Notes: generated from the sequence alone by a model not told the origin. A stretch of DNA of 52,775 nucleotides from Nitrospirae bacterium JdFR-85 (GCA_002011745.1 MTOU01000043.1:1-52775); one strand, 5' to 3'. Positions 1-9,577 are shown, numbered from the stretch's first letter. Made by a program: numbers and translations.

Positions 1-132
1 TATTCCTCCTTCCTTAAAGTTTTAAAACCTATAAATTATATGGAGGATACACCCTCTTTTCTTTGAATTTCAATTTTACACAGAAGATTTTACATTACCC
101 AATTCAGCAGAATATGTTAACCCAGAAGCCAC

Positions 133-1893
133 TTATTCAGACTGACGTCTCAACACCTCTCTGTTATATATAGAAATCACATCTCCCCTTCTGAGCATAC
201 CTATCACCTTTTTCGGGTTCTTTTCATCAACCACTGGGATCTCCTCTATATCCATCTCAGCGAAGTGATGCAGTGCCTTTACAAGGTCATCATCTGGTTT
301 CAGCACTAGAACATCCTCTGTAGCCAACTCTCCTACCTTAACAATCTCCTTTATATACTCCTCAAACAGGACCTTCCTAACATCCTGCAATGAGATAATA
401 CCTACCATTTCTCCCTTGGAATTTACCACAGGATAGTAAAATCCTCCTCCTCCCTCAATTACCAGTTCAACGAACTCCTTTAGATTCACCTTATCACGAA
501 CAGTAATAAAGTCTCTCCTCATCACATCCTTCACCTTTATCGAACTCAGGATTGATACCTCTCTACCTGCGTGTATATTAATACCCTTTCTTGCAAGTTC
601 ATATGTATCAATAGAGTCTCTGAATAGTCTGTGTGCCACAAATGTGCCTATGGTGGTGGCAAACATTATAGGAATTATTATCTTATAGTTGCCTGTCATC
701 TCAAATAACAGGAACATCCCTGTAAGAGGTGCATGGGTGACTGCTGCAAGAAAGGCACCTACCCCTACCATAGCATAAGCACCTGGTGAAGCAGTGTAGG
801 CAGGAAACAACAGATGCACCAATGCCCCAAAGGCACCACCTATCATCGCACCAATAAACAGAGCTGGAGCAAATACACCTCCTGCCCCTCCTGAACCGAG
901 GGTTACAGAGGTGGCAAATATCTTAAGAAATGCAAGAACGAACATCAACTTAAAGACCATTTCTCCCCTTAAAGCCTCCTCAATATATTCATAACCATCA
1001 CCCAGCACTTGAGGGAAAAATATTCCTACCATCCCGATCATGAATGCACCCACTACGGGTTTAAGATGTTCATTTATCTTCAGATTATCAAAATATTCTT
1101 TTGCCCGATAAAACACCTTTATATAAAGTACAGCCAGTGGCCCTACTACAAGACCAAGAAAGAGATAAAAAGGAGTTTCTGCGAGACCCTGAAGGGTATA
1201 TTCTGGAACAGAGAATACAGGGGTTGAGCCATAGTAAACTCTTGAAATTGCTGTTGCCATACCTGCTGACACAACAATCGCACCAAAAGAAGTGAGTTCA
1301 AAGTTTCCAAGTAGAACAATCTCTGTAGCAAACATCACCCCTGCTATAGGCGCATTGAAGGTGGCAGATATACCTCCTGCAGCACCTGCTGCAATCAACA
1401 GTTTCATCCTGTTACCAGAGACATTAAAGACCTGTCCTACTAAGGAACCTATTCCACCTCCTATCTGAGCAATGGGACCCTCCACTCCTGCAGAACCTCC
1501 TGAGCCTATAGTCAGTGAAGGGGCGATGATTTTCAGGATTATCGTCCTTAATCGGATTATACCGTCTCTGAGGTTCACCTTCTCAAGAAATCCGGGGAAT
1601 CCATACCCCTTCACCTCTCCCGGGAATCTGTAAGACAAAGGAATTAACAATAGAGCACCTGTAACTGGCAGCAGGGGAGTAAGTATCCTATAAAATCCTC
1701 CCTTGTAAATACCGAGAAGTTCACTGCCTCCATCAAGAATCATACTTTTACAGAACTCAAGGACAGAACGAAATAGCATATTGGCTCCTCCGCTGAGAAG
1801 CCCAATAAGAAATGCCATTACAATAAGAGAGGTATGAGGTCCGAGCCGAAAGGAAAACTTGAGATGTGTGAGTCGTTCTATATATCTCTTCAC
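133..1893 (-). CDS. ClC-family chloride channel/transporter with C-terminal CBS pair
   Basis: This 586-residue polytopic membrane protein should move chloride (or another anion), possibly in exchange for protons, across the inner membrane. The ClC signature GxxxxGxEGP is visible at about residues 130-140, with the gating glutamate at E138, and the second selectivity element GGVFAP lies near residue 340. After the last membrane helix, residues of about 440-580 form two CBS repeats, which in this family bind adenine nucleotides and adjust transport. It is the last gene of a minus-strand run and its start overlaps the end of the rdgB-like gene by 4 bases (ATGA), so translation is probably coupled. 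The family is certain from the motifs; ion specificity and channel versus antiporter mode cannot be read from sequence. Confidence 0.93.
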   Translation of the reverse strand: MKRYIERLTHLKFSFRLGPHTSLIVMAFLIGLLSGGANMLFRSVLEFCKSMILDGGSELLGIYKGGFYRILTPLLPVTGALLLIPLSYRFPGEVKGYGFPGFLEKVNLRDGIIRLRTIILKIIAPSLTIGSGGSAGVEGPIAQIGGGIGSLVGQVFNVSGNRMKLLIAAGAAGGISATFNAPIAGVMFATEIVLLGNFELTSFGAIVVSAGMATAISRVYYGSTPVFSVPEYTLQGLAETPFYLFLGLVVGPLAVLYIKVFYRAKEYFDNLKINEHLKPVVGAFMIGMVGIFFPQVLGDGYEYIEEALRGEMVFKLMFVLAFLKIFATSVTLGSGGAGGVFAPALFIGAMIGGAFGALVHLLFPAYTASPGAYAMVGVGAFLAAVTHAPLTGMFLLFEMTGNYKIIIPIMFATTIGTFVAHRLFRDSIDTYELARKGINIHAGREVSILSSIKVKDVMRRDFITVRDKVNLKEFVELVIEGGGGFYYPVVNSKGEMVGIISLQDVRKVLFEEYIKEIVKVGELATEDVLVLKPDDDLVKALHHFAEMDIEEIPVVDEKNPKKVIGMLRRGDVISIYNREVLRRQSE

Positions 1894-2486
1894 TTTTGCT
1901 GTATAAATTCCTTCAGAAAGTCTTTGAATTTATTAATTGCCTTTGCTCTATGACTTATGGTGTTCTTTATTTCTGGTCCTAATTCTGCAAATGTTTTATC
2001 ATACCCCTCAGGCACAAATACAGGGTCATATCCAAACCCTGAACTGCCTGAAGGAGTATCTGTTATAGAACCTCTCACCTCTCCTTCAAAAAAGTGTGGT
2101 TTGCTATCCATTACAAAACATAAAACAGAAATGAATCTTGCAGTTCTCTGCTCCTTGGGTACATCTCTCATCATCTCGAGAAGTTTTCTTATATTATCTT
2201 GATCTGAGGCATTCTCTCCTGCAAATCTTGCAGAGTATATCCCTGGAGCTCCTTCAAGGGCATCAACCTCAAGTCCAGAGTCCTCAGCAAGCACTGGCAT
2301 GGAAGATATATTAAAAAAGGTCATAGCCTTCTTGAGAGCATTTTCATGAAAGGTGTTCCCATCCTCTACTACATCAGGCACCTCTCCCAAGAAATCCACA
2401 CCCACAAACTCAACAGGCAGATCCCCGAACATTGCATTCATCTCACGAATCTTACCTTTATTTTTAGTAGCTAAAAGTATCTTCAC
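1890..2486 (-). CDS. rdgB: RdgB/HAM1-type XTP/dITP pyrophosphatase
   Basis: A 198-residue cytosolic enzyme that hydrolyses non-canonical purine triphosphates (XTP, ITP, dITP) to monophosphates so they are not incorporated into nucleic acids. The N-terminal [11 protein letters not shown] substrate-binding motif (residues 6-16) and the [10 protein letters not shown] metal-binding motif are intact, and length is typical. The start is GTG and lies inside the 3' end of rph (23-base overlap), an rph-rdgB arrangement common in bacteria. Confidence in the function is high. Confidence 0.93.
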   Translation of the reverse strand: MKILLATKNKGKIREMNAMFGDLPVEFVGVDFLGEVPDVVEDGNTFHENALKKAMTFFNISSMPVLAEDSGLEVDALEGAPGIYSARFAGENASDQDNIRKLLEMMRDVPKEQRTARFISVLCFVMDSKPHFFEGEVRGSITDTPSGSSGFGYDPVFVPEGYDKTFAELGPEIKNTISHRAKAINKFKDFLKEFIQQK

Positions 2487-3195
2487 CTATACTTTCCTTC
2501 TGAATTTTGATTAATTCCCTGATCCCCTTTTCTGCCAGTGAAAGGAGATCTTGAAGTGTCTCCTTAGTGAAGGGAATACCTTCAGCAGTACCCTGGACTT
2601 CCACAAACCTTCCCTCATCCGTCATAACTACATTCATATCAACCTCTGCCTGGAAGTCTTCCTCATAACAGAGGTCTAACATAAGCTCTCCATTCACCAC
2701 TCCCACACTCACTGCTGCAACCATGCTTCTGACAGGATTGTTTTCAATTATACCATTCCTTATAGCATACCTCATAGCCTCAACAAGAGCTACATAGGCA
2801 CCTGTTATTGATGCAGTCCTTGTTCCTCCATCAGCCTGAATCACATCACAGTCTATCCAGACAGTCCTTTCTCCCAACTTGTCAAGATCAACAACAGAAC
2901 GGAGACTCCTTCCGATCAACCGTTGTATCTCGTGTGTGCGTCCACCTATGCGGCCTGCAACTGACTCACGGATACTTCTGGTGCTGGTAGCCCTAGGAAG
3001 CATCCCGTACTCTGCAGTGATCCAGCCCCTGCCAGTATCCTTAAGAAAGGGGGGTACCTTCTCTTCAATAGATGCTGTACAGATAACCTTTGTCTGCCCC
3101 ACTTCAATGAGTACCGAACCTTCAGCAGTTGTTATATAACCCTTTGTTATCTTAACAGGTCTCAGTTCATCATTCTTTCTTCCGTCCTTTCTCAT
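2464..3195 (-). CDS. rph: ribonuclease PH
   Basis: A 243-residue phosphorolytic 3'-5' exoribonuclease that trims tRNA 3' ends with phosphate as attacking group; it forms a hexamer. Family motifs include the N-terminal RxDGRxxDELRP block (residues 2-13), [19 protein letters not shown] around residues 82-100, and [19 protein letters not shown] around residues 116-134, which carries the phosphate and catalytic region. It shares one base with the stop of murI upstream and overlaps the rdgB-like gene downstream, so all three are probably one transcript. Confidence 0.95.
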   Translation of the reverse strand: MRKDGRKNDELRPVKITKGYITTAEGSVLIEVGQTKVICTASIEEKVPPFLKDTGRGWITAEYGMLPRATSTRSIRESVAGRIGGRTHEIQRLIGRSLRSVVDLDKLGERTVWIDCDVIQADGGTRTASITGAYVALVEAMRYAIRNGIIENNPVRSMVAAVSVGVVNGELMLDLCYEEDFQAEVDMNVVMTDEGRFVEVQGTAEGIPFTKETLQDLLSLAEKGIRELIKIQKESIGEDTFSY

Positions 3196-4040
3196 TACAC
3201 CTCCTCTTTATTTCTCAATATAACTGAAGGACTAACAGGTAGTTCTATCTTTTTAATCCATTCTAAAGGGCTTCCAAGAAATCTTTCCCCAAGGTGTCTG
3301 AATCTCTCTGGTGAATCAGTAACATAGAATCTTCTATAAGGATTGGGATTTTCTCTTCTTAGAAGTCCCTTCTCCTCTAACAGATATTTTGAAACCCTCG
3401 CAGTCTCTACAGCAGAGTCTATGAGGGCTACCCTGTCTCCCATAATACTGTTTATTGTGTTCTTCAGCAGGGGATAGTGGGTACAGCCAAGCACTAAGGT
3501 GTCTATCCCTGTGTCACGCAGTCCTTTAAGATATTCCTTTACCACCAGAGTAGCTATCTTTCCCTCTGTCCATCCCTCTTCTACAAGAGGAACAAACAAG
3601 GGACAGGCCTTTGCAAACACCTCTGCATGAGGAGCAAGGGTCTTTATCTCCCGGTAATAGGCACTGCTCTGTACAGTCGCCTCTGTGCCTATTACACCTA
3701 TCTTCATGTTTCTTGATGTCTTCACTGCAGCCTCTGCACCTGGTTTTATAACGCCAACAACAGGAACATCGGCTATCTCAGCTACATGATTAAGCCCTAC
3801 AGCACTAACAGTGTTACACGCCACTATAATCATCTTGATATCAAGGGTAAGCAAAAACTCCGTATTCTCAATTGCATATCTTATTACTGTCTCTTCTGAA
3901 CGAATCCCATAAGGAACCCTTGCAGTGTCTCCAAGATATACAATATCCTCAAAGGGCATCTGCTTTGCTACCTCTTTCAGAACAGTAAGTCCACCTATTC
4001 CTGAATCAAAGATTCCTATTGGTCTTGAAGCGTCCTTCAT
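3195..4040 (-). CDS. murI: glutamate racemase
   Basis: A 281-residue cofactor-independent racemase supplying D-glutamate for peptidoglycan. Both catalytic cysteines are present: C75 in VACNTVSA and C186 in LGCTHYP. The [12 protein letters not shown] motif at residues 9-20 carries the active-site aspartate. It sits between the GerMN-domain gene and rph with one-base overlaps on both sides. The nearby amidase also acts on cell wall, so this end of the operon has an envelope theme. Confidence 0.95.
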   Translation of the reverse strand: MKDASRPIGIFDSGIGGLTVLKEVAKQMPFEDIVYLGDTARVPYGIRSEETVIRYAIENTEFLLTLDIKMIIVACNTVSAVGLNHVAEIADVPVVGVIKPGAEAAVKTSRNMKIGVIGTEATVQSSAYYREIKTLAPHAEVFAKACPLFVPLVEEGWTEGKIATLVVKEYLKGLRDTGIDTLVLGCTHYPLLKNTINSIMGDRVALIDSAVETARVSKYLLEEKGLLRRENPNPYRRFYVTDSPERFRHLGERFLGSPLEWIKKIELPVSPSVILRNKEEV

Positions 4041-4594
4041 CAGTAATATATATCCTCTGATACAACTCTCTTTAAAGGTTGATTTATAAGAAAATGTCCA
4101 CCCAGTGTCTCTACCTCACGATTATTGATAAGAATAACCACATCATTTATATTGAGATTACTAATCATTGTATCAAAGAGACTCCTTAGAAACATGTACT
4201 CATCCAGTATATCTGCCCTGAAACGGCTCCTTAGTGTTTTATTAAAATTCAGATAGAGAATTCCATCAGAGGAGAGAAAGATATTTAGAATCTTTGTCCC
4301 CTCTGGCATAACCCCTGTATCCATCTCAGTGGATATCTCAATATACTCCTTTACCAAAACTTCAGCCAGCTTTATCTGTGAGAACACACCAGGCAATCTC
4401 TTCTCAAATATCTCTATCTTTCCCCCGATTGGATAAAATATCTTGATATAGGTGTAACCTTCTGTGGGTTCCTCTTTAGAAACCACTTCTGTTGTCTGTC
4501 TCTTTTCTTGGGTATAATAAAAATAAAAGACTCCTATTGCTGTACCCAACAGCACAACCAGAAGAGCTATTATTAATAATCTATGAACCTTCAT
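4040..4594 (-). CDS. GerMN-domain membrane-anchored protein
   Basis: This 184-residue protein starts with a short cytoplasmic stretch and one hydrophobic segment (about residues 6-27), followed by a charged linker and a GerMN-like domain (about 50-170). GerMN domains occur in spore-germination proteins and, in non-spore-formers, often beside N-acetylmuramoyl-L-alanine amidases, as here, where the gene overlaps the amidase by 14 bases. A periplasmic, membrane-tethered role in cell-wall processing is an inference from this pairing. No catalytic residues are recognisable. Confidence 0.75.
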   Translation of the reverse strand: MKVHRLLIIALLVVLLGTAIGVFYFYYTQEKRQTTEVVSKEEPTEGYTYIKIFYPIGGKIEIFEKRLPGVFSQIKLAEVLVKEYIEISTEMDTGVMPEGTKILNIFLSSDGILYLNFNKTLRSRFRADILDEYMFLRSLFDTMISNLNINDVVILINNREVETLGGHFLINQPLKRVVSEDIYY

Positions 4595-5567
4595 AATCCT
4601 GAATCCCCTTTCTTATAGCCTCTGCAAGCCTTCTTATGTTCTTATGGTTGTACTCAAAGAAGTCCCCACTGGGCAGTTCTATCAGAATTGCAGGAGAGTC
4701 TACATAGGAAAGCAGAGGCAATAGCACGTCTTTATAATATACATTTAGATTCAATTCTTTTCTTAAACGCTCACCTAAGAATCTTGCTATCTCCATACTT
4801 TTGTCTGAATATCTGTACTGGGAAGAACTCAGTAGATACAGATTCTTGTCTTTAAAATGCCTTTTTGAGACTGTGTAAATGGAGATATAATTTGACATAC
4901 CCATATGTATTGAAAGCAAAAGACCTGCATTCTTCTTTCTAATATAGAAGATTCTGTCCATAATCCCCATGTATCTATCATCTGTTCTGGTCAAATATAC
5001 CTTTCTGCCAGAAAGGAGTCTTTTTAACTTACGTGCTACTTTAAGAACAATCTTCTTCTCAGCAAATGTAGGGCTGAATATTCCTATATCCGTACCTCCA
5101 TGTCCCGGATCAATAACAATTCTTTTTATTCGCTCTTTGACTTCAGCTTGAAAAGGCCTTTCTTCAATAGGCTTAGGAGGTGTCTCAGGGAGCCTCCCAT
5201 ACAGATATGCATCAATAACAAGCCTTGGAGGAGACTTGAGTCTTAGAACCTTTACCCATTTCAGATTTTTGATGTTGAGATAAAGACCTTTCCCTTTTTT
5301 TGAAAACTCAAAGGCGGTGATACCCTTTGGGACATCCTTCAATACAAAGTCTCCAGGGAATTCTATTTTTATGAGACTGTAGGAAGATCGTACCTTTGCC
5401 TTGTCAACATATCTCTCTGTCTCTGTCTGTAGCACGATTCTGATTGTCTCCTCCTGATGGCTGTATCGGAGTATAATATCCTCTGAAAAGACATCCTCTA
5501 CAGCAAGCAGAAGAAAGACTGCAACAAACCAATAAAACAATAGGGTATTTTTCTCCATAATTTTCAT
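4581..5567 (-). CDS. N-acetylmuramoyl-L-alanine amidase (Amidase_3) with AMIN-like N-terminal domain
   Basis: A 328-residue exported hydrolase that cleaves the lactyl-L-alanine bond of peptidoglycan. Residues 1-28 are a signal peptide (hydrophobic LLFYWFVAVFLLLAV). Residues of about 30-130 look like an AMIN domain, which targets such enzymes to the wall or septum. The zinc amidase domain follows: IVIDPGHGG holds the first histidine, the glutamate of AEKKIV the second ligand, LSIH the third, and ILIELP the catalytic glutamate. The sequence around SIH is divergent (SIHMG instead of SIHAN). It is the first gene of the minus-strand run and is divergent from the glcF-like gene. Confidence 0.88.
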   Translation of the reverse strand: MKIMEKNTLLFYWFVAVFLLLAVEDVFSEDIILRYSHQEETIRIVLQTETERYVDKAKVRSSYSLIKIEFPGDFVLKDVPKGITAFEFSKKGKGLYLNIKNLKWVKVLRLKSPPRLVIDAYLYGRLPETPPKPIEERPFQAEVKERIKRIVIDPGHGGTDIGIFSPTFAEKKIVLKVARKLKRLLSGRKVYLTRTDDRYMGIMDRIFYIRKKNAGLLLSIHMGMSNYISIYTVSKRHFKDKNLYLLSSSQYRYSDKSMEIARFLGERLRKELNLNVYYKDVLLPLLSYVDSPAILIELPSGDFFEYNHKNIRRLAEAIRKGIQDYEGS

Positions 5568-5609
5568 CTTTTTAATAATCCTTAAAGATTTACTAAATAT
5601 ACATACTCC

Positions 5610-5639
5610 TTTACTCTATAAGCAAGAGAAAAATATACT
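5610..5639 (+). promoter_or_regulatory. possible sigma-70 type promoter for the glcF-like gene
   Basis: TTTACT at 5610-5615 and TATACT at 5634-5639 are separated by 18 bases, 24 bases upstream of the ATG at 5663. The match is moderate in an AT-rich divergent intergenic region, so this is tentative. Confidence 0.35.
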
Positions 5640-5662
5640 GTTGTTTATTCTAAAATAAAACT

Positions 5663-6838
5663 ATGAATTATGAAAAACTCCTTTATGAATCCAGAAAATG
5701 TGTGCTCTGTGGCAGTTGCAAGACAGACTGTCCTACCTATGAGCTGAAGCATTCAGAGGCATTTGGCCCCAGAGGCAGGATGAGACTGCTTTATGCTTTA
5801 ATCACTAAGGAGATACCTCCAACAAAGGGACTATATGAAAGACTGTATAGCTGTCTTCTCTGTGGTGCCTGTAAAAGGAGATGCCCTGCTGAAGTGGATA
5901 TACCTCTGGCTTTTTTCCTTGGCAGGCAGGAGTTAAACAGACAAACCCATATAGGAAGATTTATGAGAATACTAACAAGGGTCTCCCTGTCTCATCCCAA
6001 AAGCCTATACAGGGTCTTCCGTTCTTTGTATCCTCTCCTAAAAAGACGTTTAACAGAAATGAGATTGATACCTGAAGGGTTTGAATTTATGCCGATGTAT
6101 TCCAGAAAGGTGATTAAACCTTCCAATGAAGTAAAAACCAGAGGTAGAATAGCCCTTTTTGTAGGATGTTCAGTAAGATATCTTCAACCATATATAGCAG
6201 ATGCTTTTGCAAGGGTATGTACAGGAATGGGCTACGAGGTAGTGGCTCCAGGAGGGGAGGTATGCTGCGGAGCACCCCTGCTGAATAGTGGGATGATTAA
6301 ACTTGCAGAGAGCTTTGCAGAAAAAAATCTGCAGACATACAAAAGACTTGAGGTACAAAGTGTGGTGTCTGTCTGTCCTACCTGTGTTGTCACTCTTGGT
6401 GATACATACAGAAAACTCTTTGGTGAGGGCATGGAGGTTATTGATTCAGTGAGTTTTCTCTACCACCTGCTGTCTGAAATGCCTGGATTTCAGATCGAGG
6501 GTTCTGCTGTCTTCCATGATCCCTGCCATGCATTGTATGGCCTGATGCAGAAGGATACTCCAAGGGAGCTACTTGGACGTGTTGGACTTAAATTAAAGGA
6601 GATTCCTGAAGGATGCTGTGGTTTAGCTGGTACATTCTCACTCAGTTTTAGAGGGCTATCAGAAACCTTACTTGAGAAAAAGAAAAATGCATTCTCAGAT
6701 ACCGGTGCGGAGTTGCTTATAACCTCATGTCCTGGTTGTCTTTTTCAGTTATCAAAGATTATCTCTTCAGAGAGAGTATTTCATATCGTTGAAATATTTG
6801 AGGAGGCACTGGTCAGGAATGAACAACCTGGACAGTAG
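5663..6838 (+). CDS. GlcF-like (Fe-S)-binding oxidoreductase subunit
   Basis: A 391-residue protein with two [4Fe-4S] ferredoxin motifs near the N-terminus (C14xxCxxCxxxCP, then CLLCGACKRRCP) and two CCG cysteine-rich domains (CCGAPLLNSG and CCGLAG regions), the layout of the glycolate oxidase iron-sulfur subunit GlcF and related LutA/HdrB-type proteins. It would pass electrons between a flavoprotein dehydrogenase (GlcD type) and a quinone or other carrier. No glcD-like flavoprotein lies in the window, so the partner and substrate are unknown. Confidence 0.85.
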   Translation: MNYEKLLYESRKCVLCGSCKTDCPTYELKHSEAFGPRGRMRLLYALITKEIPPTKGLYERLYSCLLCGACKRRCPAEVDIPLAFFLGRQELNRQTHIGRFMRILTRVSLSHPKSLYRVFRSLYPLLKRRLTEMRLIPEGFEFMPMYSRKVIKPSNEVKTRGRIALFVGCSVRYLQPYIADAFARVCTGMGYEVVAPGGEVCCGAPLLNSGMIKLAESFAEKNLQTYKRLEVQSVVSVCPTCVVTLGDTYRKLFGEGMEVIDSVSFLYHLLSEMPGFQIEGSAVFHDPCHALYGLMQKDTPRELLGRVGLKLKEIPEGCCGLAGTFSLSFRGLSETLLEKKKNAFSDTGAELLITSCPGCLFQLSKIISSERVFHIVEIFEEALVRNEQPGQ

Positions 6839-7037
6839 AGACAACAGAAAGCTTAGAGCAGCAATTGTGGTATCAACTCTACTTATTCTCGCCGTGTTAT
6901 TTTTTAATATATTTCAGGAACAGATAACCACAAACCTGGGTGGTTATATCAAAAGAAGAATATACTTTGAGAGAGTGATTAAAAAGAGCGGCCTCTCTCT
7001 TCATAAGGCTAAATATTGGAGGCGATTGAAACAGTAG
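6819..7037 (+). CDS. small single-pass membrane protein, unknown function
   Basis: A 72-residue protein with a charged N-terminus, one hydrophobic segment (about residues 13-32, AAIVVSTLLILAVLFF core) and a basic C-terminal tail. I do not recognise a family. An upstream in-frame ATG at 6789 would give 82 residues with a longer overlap of the preceding gene; 6819 is preferred because it minimises that overlap, although no strong ribosome binding site is visible. The size and topology recall small division or stress membrane proteins, but nothing specific supports that. Confidence 0.5.
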   Translation: MNNLDSRDNRKLRAAIVVSTLLILAVLFFNIFQEQITTNLGGYIKRRIYFERVIKKSGLSLHKAKYWRRLKQ

Positions 7038-7052
7038 AGTTATAATATCAAT

Positions 7053-8030
7053 ATGAGTAAGAAGGTAAAGTGTGAGCTCTGTCCTACTGAGTGCGTGCTT
7101 GAGAATTATCAGGTGGGAGGGTGTAAGGTACGGATTAATAAAGATGGGATACTTTATAGTCTGGTATACGGGAATCCCTGTGCTGTTGCTATTGACCCCA
7201 TTGAGAAAAAACCCTTTTATCATGTTGTACCAGGGGGAAGGGCATTCTCAGTAGCCACTGCTGGTTGTGTTTTGGGCTGTAAGTTCTGTCAGAACTGGCA
7301 GATATCCCAAGCAAGACCTGAAGAGACCAGAAACTATTATTTACCACCTGAAGACCTCGTAAGACAGGCGCTGTTTTACGGGTGTGAGACTGTGGCATAT
7401 ACCTATACCGAACCAACTGTGTTTTATGAATACATGTATGATACTGCTGTGTTGGGAAGGAAGTTTGGGCTACTGAATACAGTTCATACCTGTGGCTATA
7501 TAAACAGGAGACCCCTTGTTGAGTTGCTCAAGTATATTGATGCTATGGCAGTTGATTTAAAGGCATTCACTGAAGATTTTTATGCGAGGCTGTGTGGGGG
7601 AAGGCTAAAACCGGTACTCGAGACGATTGAGGTTGTTCGACAGGAGGGAGTCTGGCTTGAGATAATAAATCTGATCATTCCCGGACAGAATGACAGCCCC
7701 GAACAGATTCGACAGATGTGTCGCTGGATAGTAAAGACCGTTGGGGCTGATGTGCCTCTTCATTTCTCAAGATTCTTCCCTTATTACAAGATGAAGAATC
7801 TTCCTCCCACTCCCTATAAGAGCCTCTGGAGGGCAAGGGAGATTGCCCTTGAGGAAGGAATGAAGTTCGTATATATAGGGAATATAAGAACAGAGGCAGA
7901 AAACACCTTCTGCCCTACCTGTAAGAGACTGCTTATAGAAAGAAGAGGATATCTGATAATACAGAATCATATCAAAAAGAGCAGGTGTCCTTTCTGTGAG
8001 ACCTTGATTCCAGGAGTATGGGAGGCATGA
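7053..8030 (+). CDS. amrS: AmmeMemoRadiSam system radical SAM enzyme
   Basis: A 325-residue radical SAM enzyme. The N-terminus carries a zinc-like CELCPTECVL motif, and the radical SAM cluster motif CVLGCKFCQNW (CxxxCxxC) lies near residues 71-82, with a C-terminal CPTC...CPFC cysteine set. This architecture matches the AmmeMemoRadiSam radical SAM family, which is distantly related to pyruvate formate-lyase activases and always travels with MEMO-like (B) and AMMECR1-like (A) proteins. Those two follow directly as a fusion. The substrate of the system is unknown. Confidence 0.88.
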   Translation: MSKKVKCELCPTECVLENYQVGGCKVRINKDGILYSLVYGNPCAVAIDPIEKKPFYHVVPGGRAFSVATAGCVLGCKFCQNWQISQARPEETRNYYLPPEDLVRQALFYGCETVAYTYTEPTVFYEYMYDTAVLGRKFGLLNTVHTCGYINRRPLVELLKYIDAMAVDLKAFTEDFYARLCGGRLKPVLETIEVVRQEGVWLEIINLIIPGQNDSPEQIRQMCRWIVKTVGADVPLHFSRFFPYYKMKNLPPTPYKSLWRAREIALEEGMKFVYIGNIRTEAENTFCPTCKRLLIERRGYLIIQNHIKKSRCPFCETLIPGVWEA

Positions 8031-8031
8031 A

Positions 8032-8154
8032 GTGAACAGGAGAGAATTTCTGGGCTTTTTTCTGATTGGTGGTCTTTTTGGATGGCTGAAAAAGAGGTTT
8101 TTAAAAAAGAAGCCTCAGAGAGTTGCACTCTTCTGGAAGAGACAGGACCCTTGA
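8032..8154 (+). CDS. small Tat-signal-like protein between amrS and the MEMO-AMMECR1 fusion
   Basis: A GTG-initiated reading frame of 40 codons fills the gap between amrS and the next gene. It starts one base after the amrS stop, behind GGAGG at 8021-8025, and its stop TGA shares its A with the ATG at 8154 of the next gene. The product begins NRREFLGFFLIGG, a good match to a twin-arginine signal (RRxFLG followed by a hydrophobic core), then a Lys/Arg-rich segment. The perfect fit between neighbours argues for translation. It could be a membrane-anchored component of the AmmeMemoRadiSam cassette; function unknown. Confidence 0.55.
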   Translation: MNRREFLGFFLIGGLFGWLKKRFLKKKPQRVALFWKRQDP

Positions 8155-9566
8155 TGAGGGTTCTGATCTGTCTCTTCCTCCTCTCAATCCTATTTCAAGG
8201 AGGCTGTAAAGAACGGGTTAAACCTCCTTCTGTAGCAGGTGCCTTTTATCCATCCGACCCAGATACCCTTGATCAGATGGTTACAGAGTTTATTCAATCT
8301 GCAGAGAAGGTCAATGTAAAAGGAAGATTATATGCACTGCTCTGTCCTCATGCCGGTTATCAATTCTCAGGCTCTGTGGCAGGCTACTGTTATAGACAGA
8401 TTAAGGACAGAGCTTTCAGGACTGTAATTCTTATCGGTCCAAGTCACTACTCCTCCTTCAAGGGTGTGTCGGTCTATGCTGAAGGGAGTCTGCTCACGCC
8501 ACTTGGGAAGGTAAAAATAGATAAAGCAGTGGCAAAGAGGCTGTTGAACAGAGAGGCTGATATCCGCTTCTTTCCAGAGGCATTTGAGAGGGAACACTCC
8601 TTAGAGGTACAACTACCTTTCTTACAGAAGTCTCTGAAGAACTTTAAAGTGGTGCCTCTTCTGATCGGGATCCCTACCAAAAGGTCCTATGAGTACCTTG
8701 TGGCAAAACTTACAGAACTCCTCAGGGAGGATGAGAAGACGCTCATAATTGTAAGCTCTGATCTGTCTCATTACCACGATTATGAGACTGCAAAGGCGAT
8801 GGACCACAGAGTAATAGATGTTATAGAGAGGATGGCACTTGAAGAACTACAGAGCCTTCTTGTCTCTGGCAGAGTGGAGATGTGTGGTGCCTATCCAATG
8901 ATTTATGCCATGGGAGTACTGAGAATGGTTGGGGCAACAAATGGAGTCCTGTTTCGGTATGCAAACTCTGGAGATGTAACTGGAAACAGACAGAGGGTGG
9001 TAGGTTACGCTGCATTAGGAATATTCAGGACGCCTCTTACAGAGACTCAAAAGAGGCTTCTTCTGGATATAGCAAAAAGGGCTATAATCACATATGTGAA
9101 GGAAAGAAGAAAACCCCAGATAGAAGTGAATGACCCAAGGCTGAGAGCGAATGGTGCCACCTTTGTTACTATCAAGACCAGAGACGGCAGACTCCGTGGA
9201 TGTATAGGAAACATCGTGCCTCATATGCCTCTTTACAGATCTGTTGTTGTGAATGCAATAAATGCCGCCAGTAGTGATCCGAGGTTCCCACCTATGAGAC
9301 CCGAGGAGCTTGAAGAGATGGAGGTTGAGGTGACGGTACTCTCTCCTTTGCAACCTCTAAGGGATGTAGATGATATAAAGATAGGAAGAGATGGTCTGTA
9401 CATTGTGAAGGAAGGACATTCTGGTCTATTACTGCCTCAGGTGGCATCAGAGTTCAACTGGGACAGAGATACCTTCCTCAGGGCACTCTGCCAGAAGGCG
9501 GGTCTGCCACCTGATGCATGGAAAGAGGCGAGACTTTACAAGTTTAGTGTAGATATAATTAAATAA
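8154..9566 (+). CDS. AmmeMemoRadiSam protein B (MEMO-like) fused to protein A (AMMECR1), with signal peptide
   Basis: The 470-residue product starts with a hydrophobic leader (residues 2-14) ending FQGGC at residue 18, which looks like a lipoprotein or Sec signal. A MEMO-like domain follows (about 23-285, beginning RVKPPSVAGAFYPSD, with histidines in CPHAGYQ, GPSHYSS and SSDLSHY like those of MEMO and extradiol dioxygenases). An AMMECR1 domain follows (about 290-470, core GRLRGCIGN). I chose the ATG at 8154 because it reveals the signal peptide and couples to the preceding small ORF; an upstream in-frame start at 8082 would add a charged, unrelated extension. The two domains are usually separate cytosolic proteins, so the fusion plus export signal is unusual. 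Confidence 0.85.
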   Translation: MRVLICLFLLSILFQGGCKERVKPPSVAGAFYPSDPDTLDQMVTEFIQSAEKVNVKGRLYALLCPHAGYQFSGSVAGYCYRQIKDRAFRTVILIGPSHYSSFKGVSVYAEGSLLTPLGKVKIDKAVAKRLLNREADIRFFPEAFEREHSLEVQLPFLQKSLKNFKVVPLLIGIPTKRSYEYLVAKLTELLREDEKTLIIVSSDLSHYHDYETAKAMDHRVIDVIERMALEELQSLLVSGRVEMCGAYPMIYAMGVLRMVGATNGVLFRYANSGDVTGNRQRVVGYAALGIFRTPLTETQKRLLLDIAKRAIITYVKERRKPQIEVNDPRLRANGATFVTIKTRDGRLRGCIGNIVPHMPLYRSVVVNAINAASSDPRFPPMRPEELEEMEVEVTVLSPLQPLRDVDDIKIGRDGLYIVKEGHSGLLLPQVASEFNWDRDTFLRALCQKAGLPPDAWKEARLYKFSVDIIK

Positions 9567-9577
9567 AGGAGGCTTTC

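Noticed and set aside
8082-8153. Upstream start for the MEMO-AMMECR1 fusion
   Set aside because: It adds 24 charged residues read in another frame of the Tat-like ORF and hides the signal peptide that begins at 8154.
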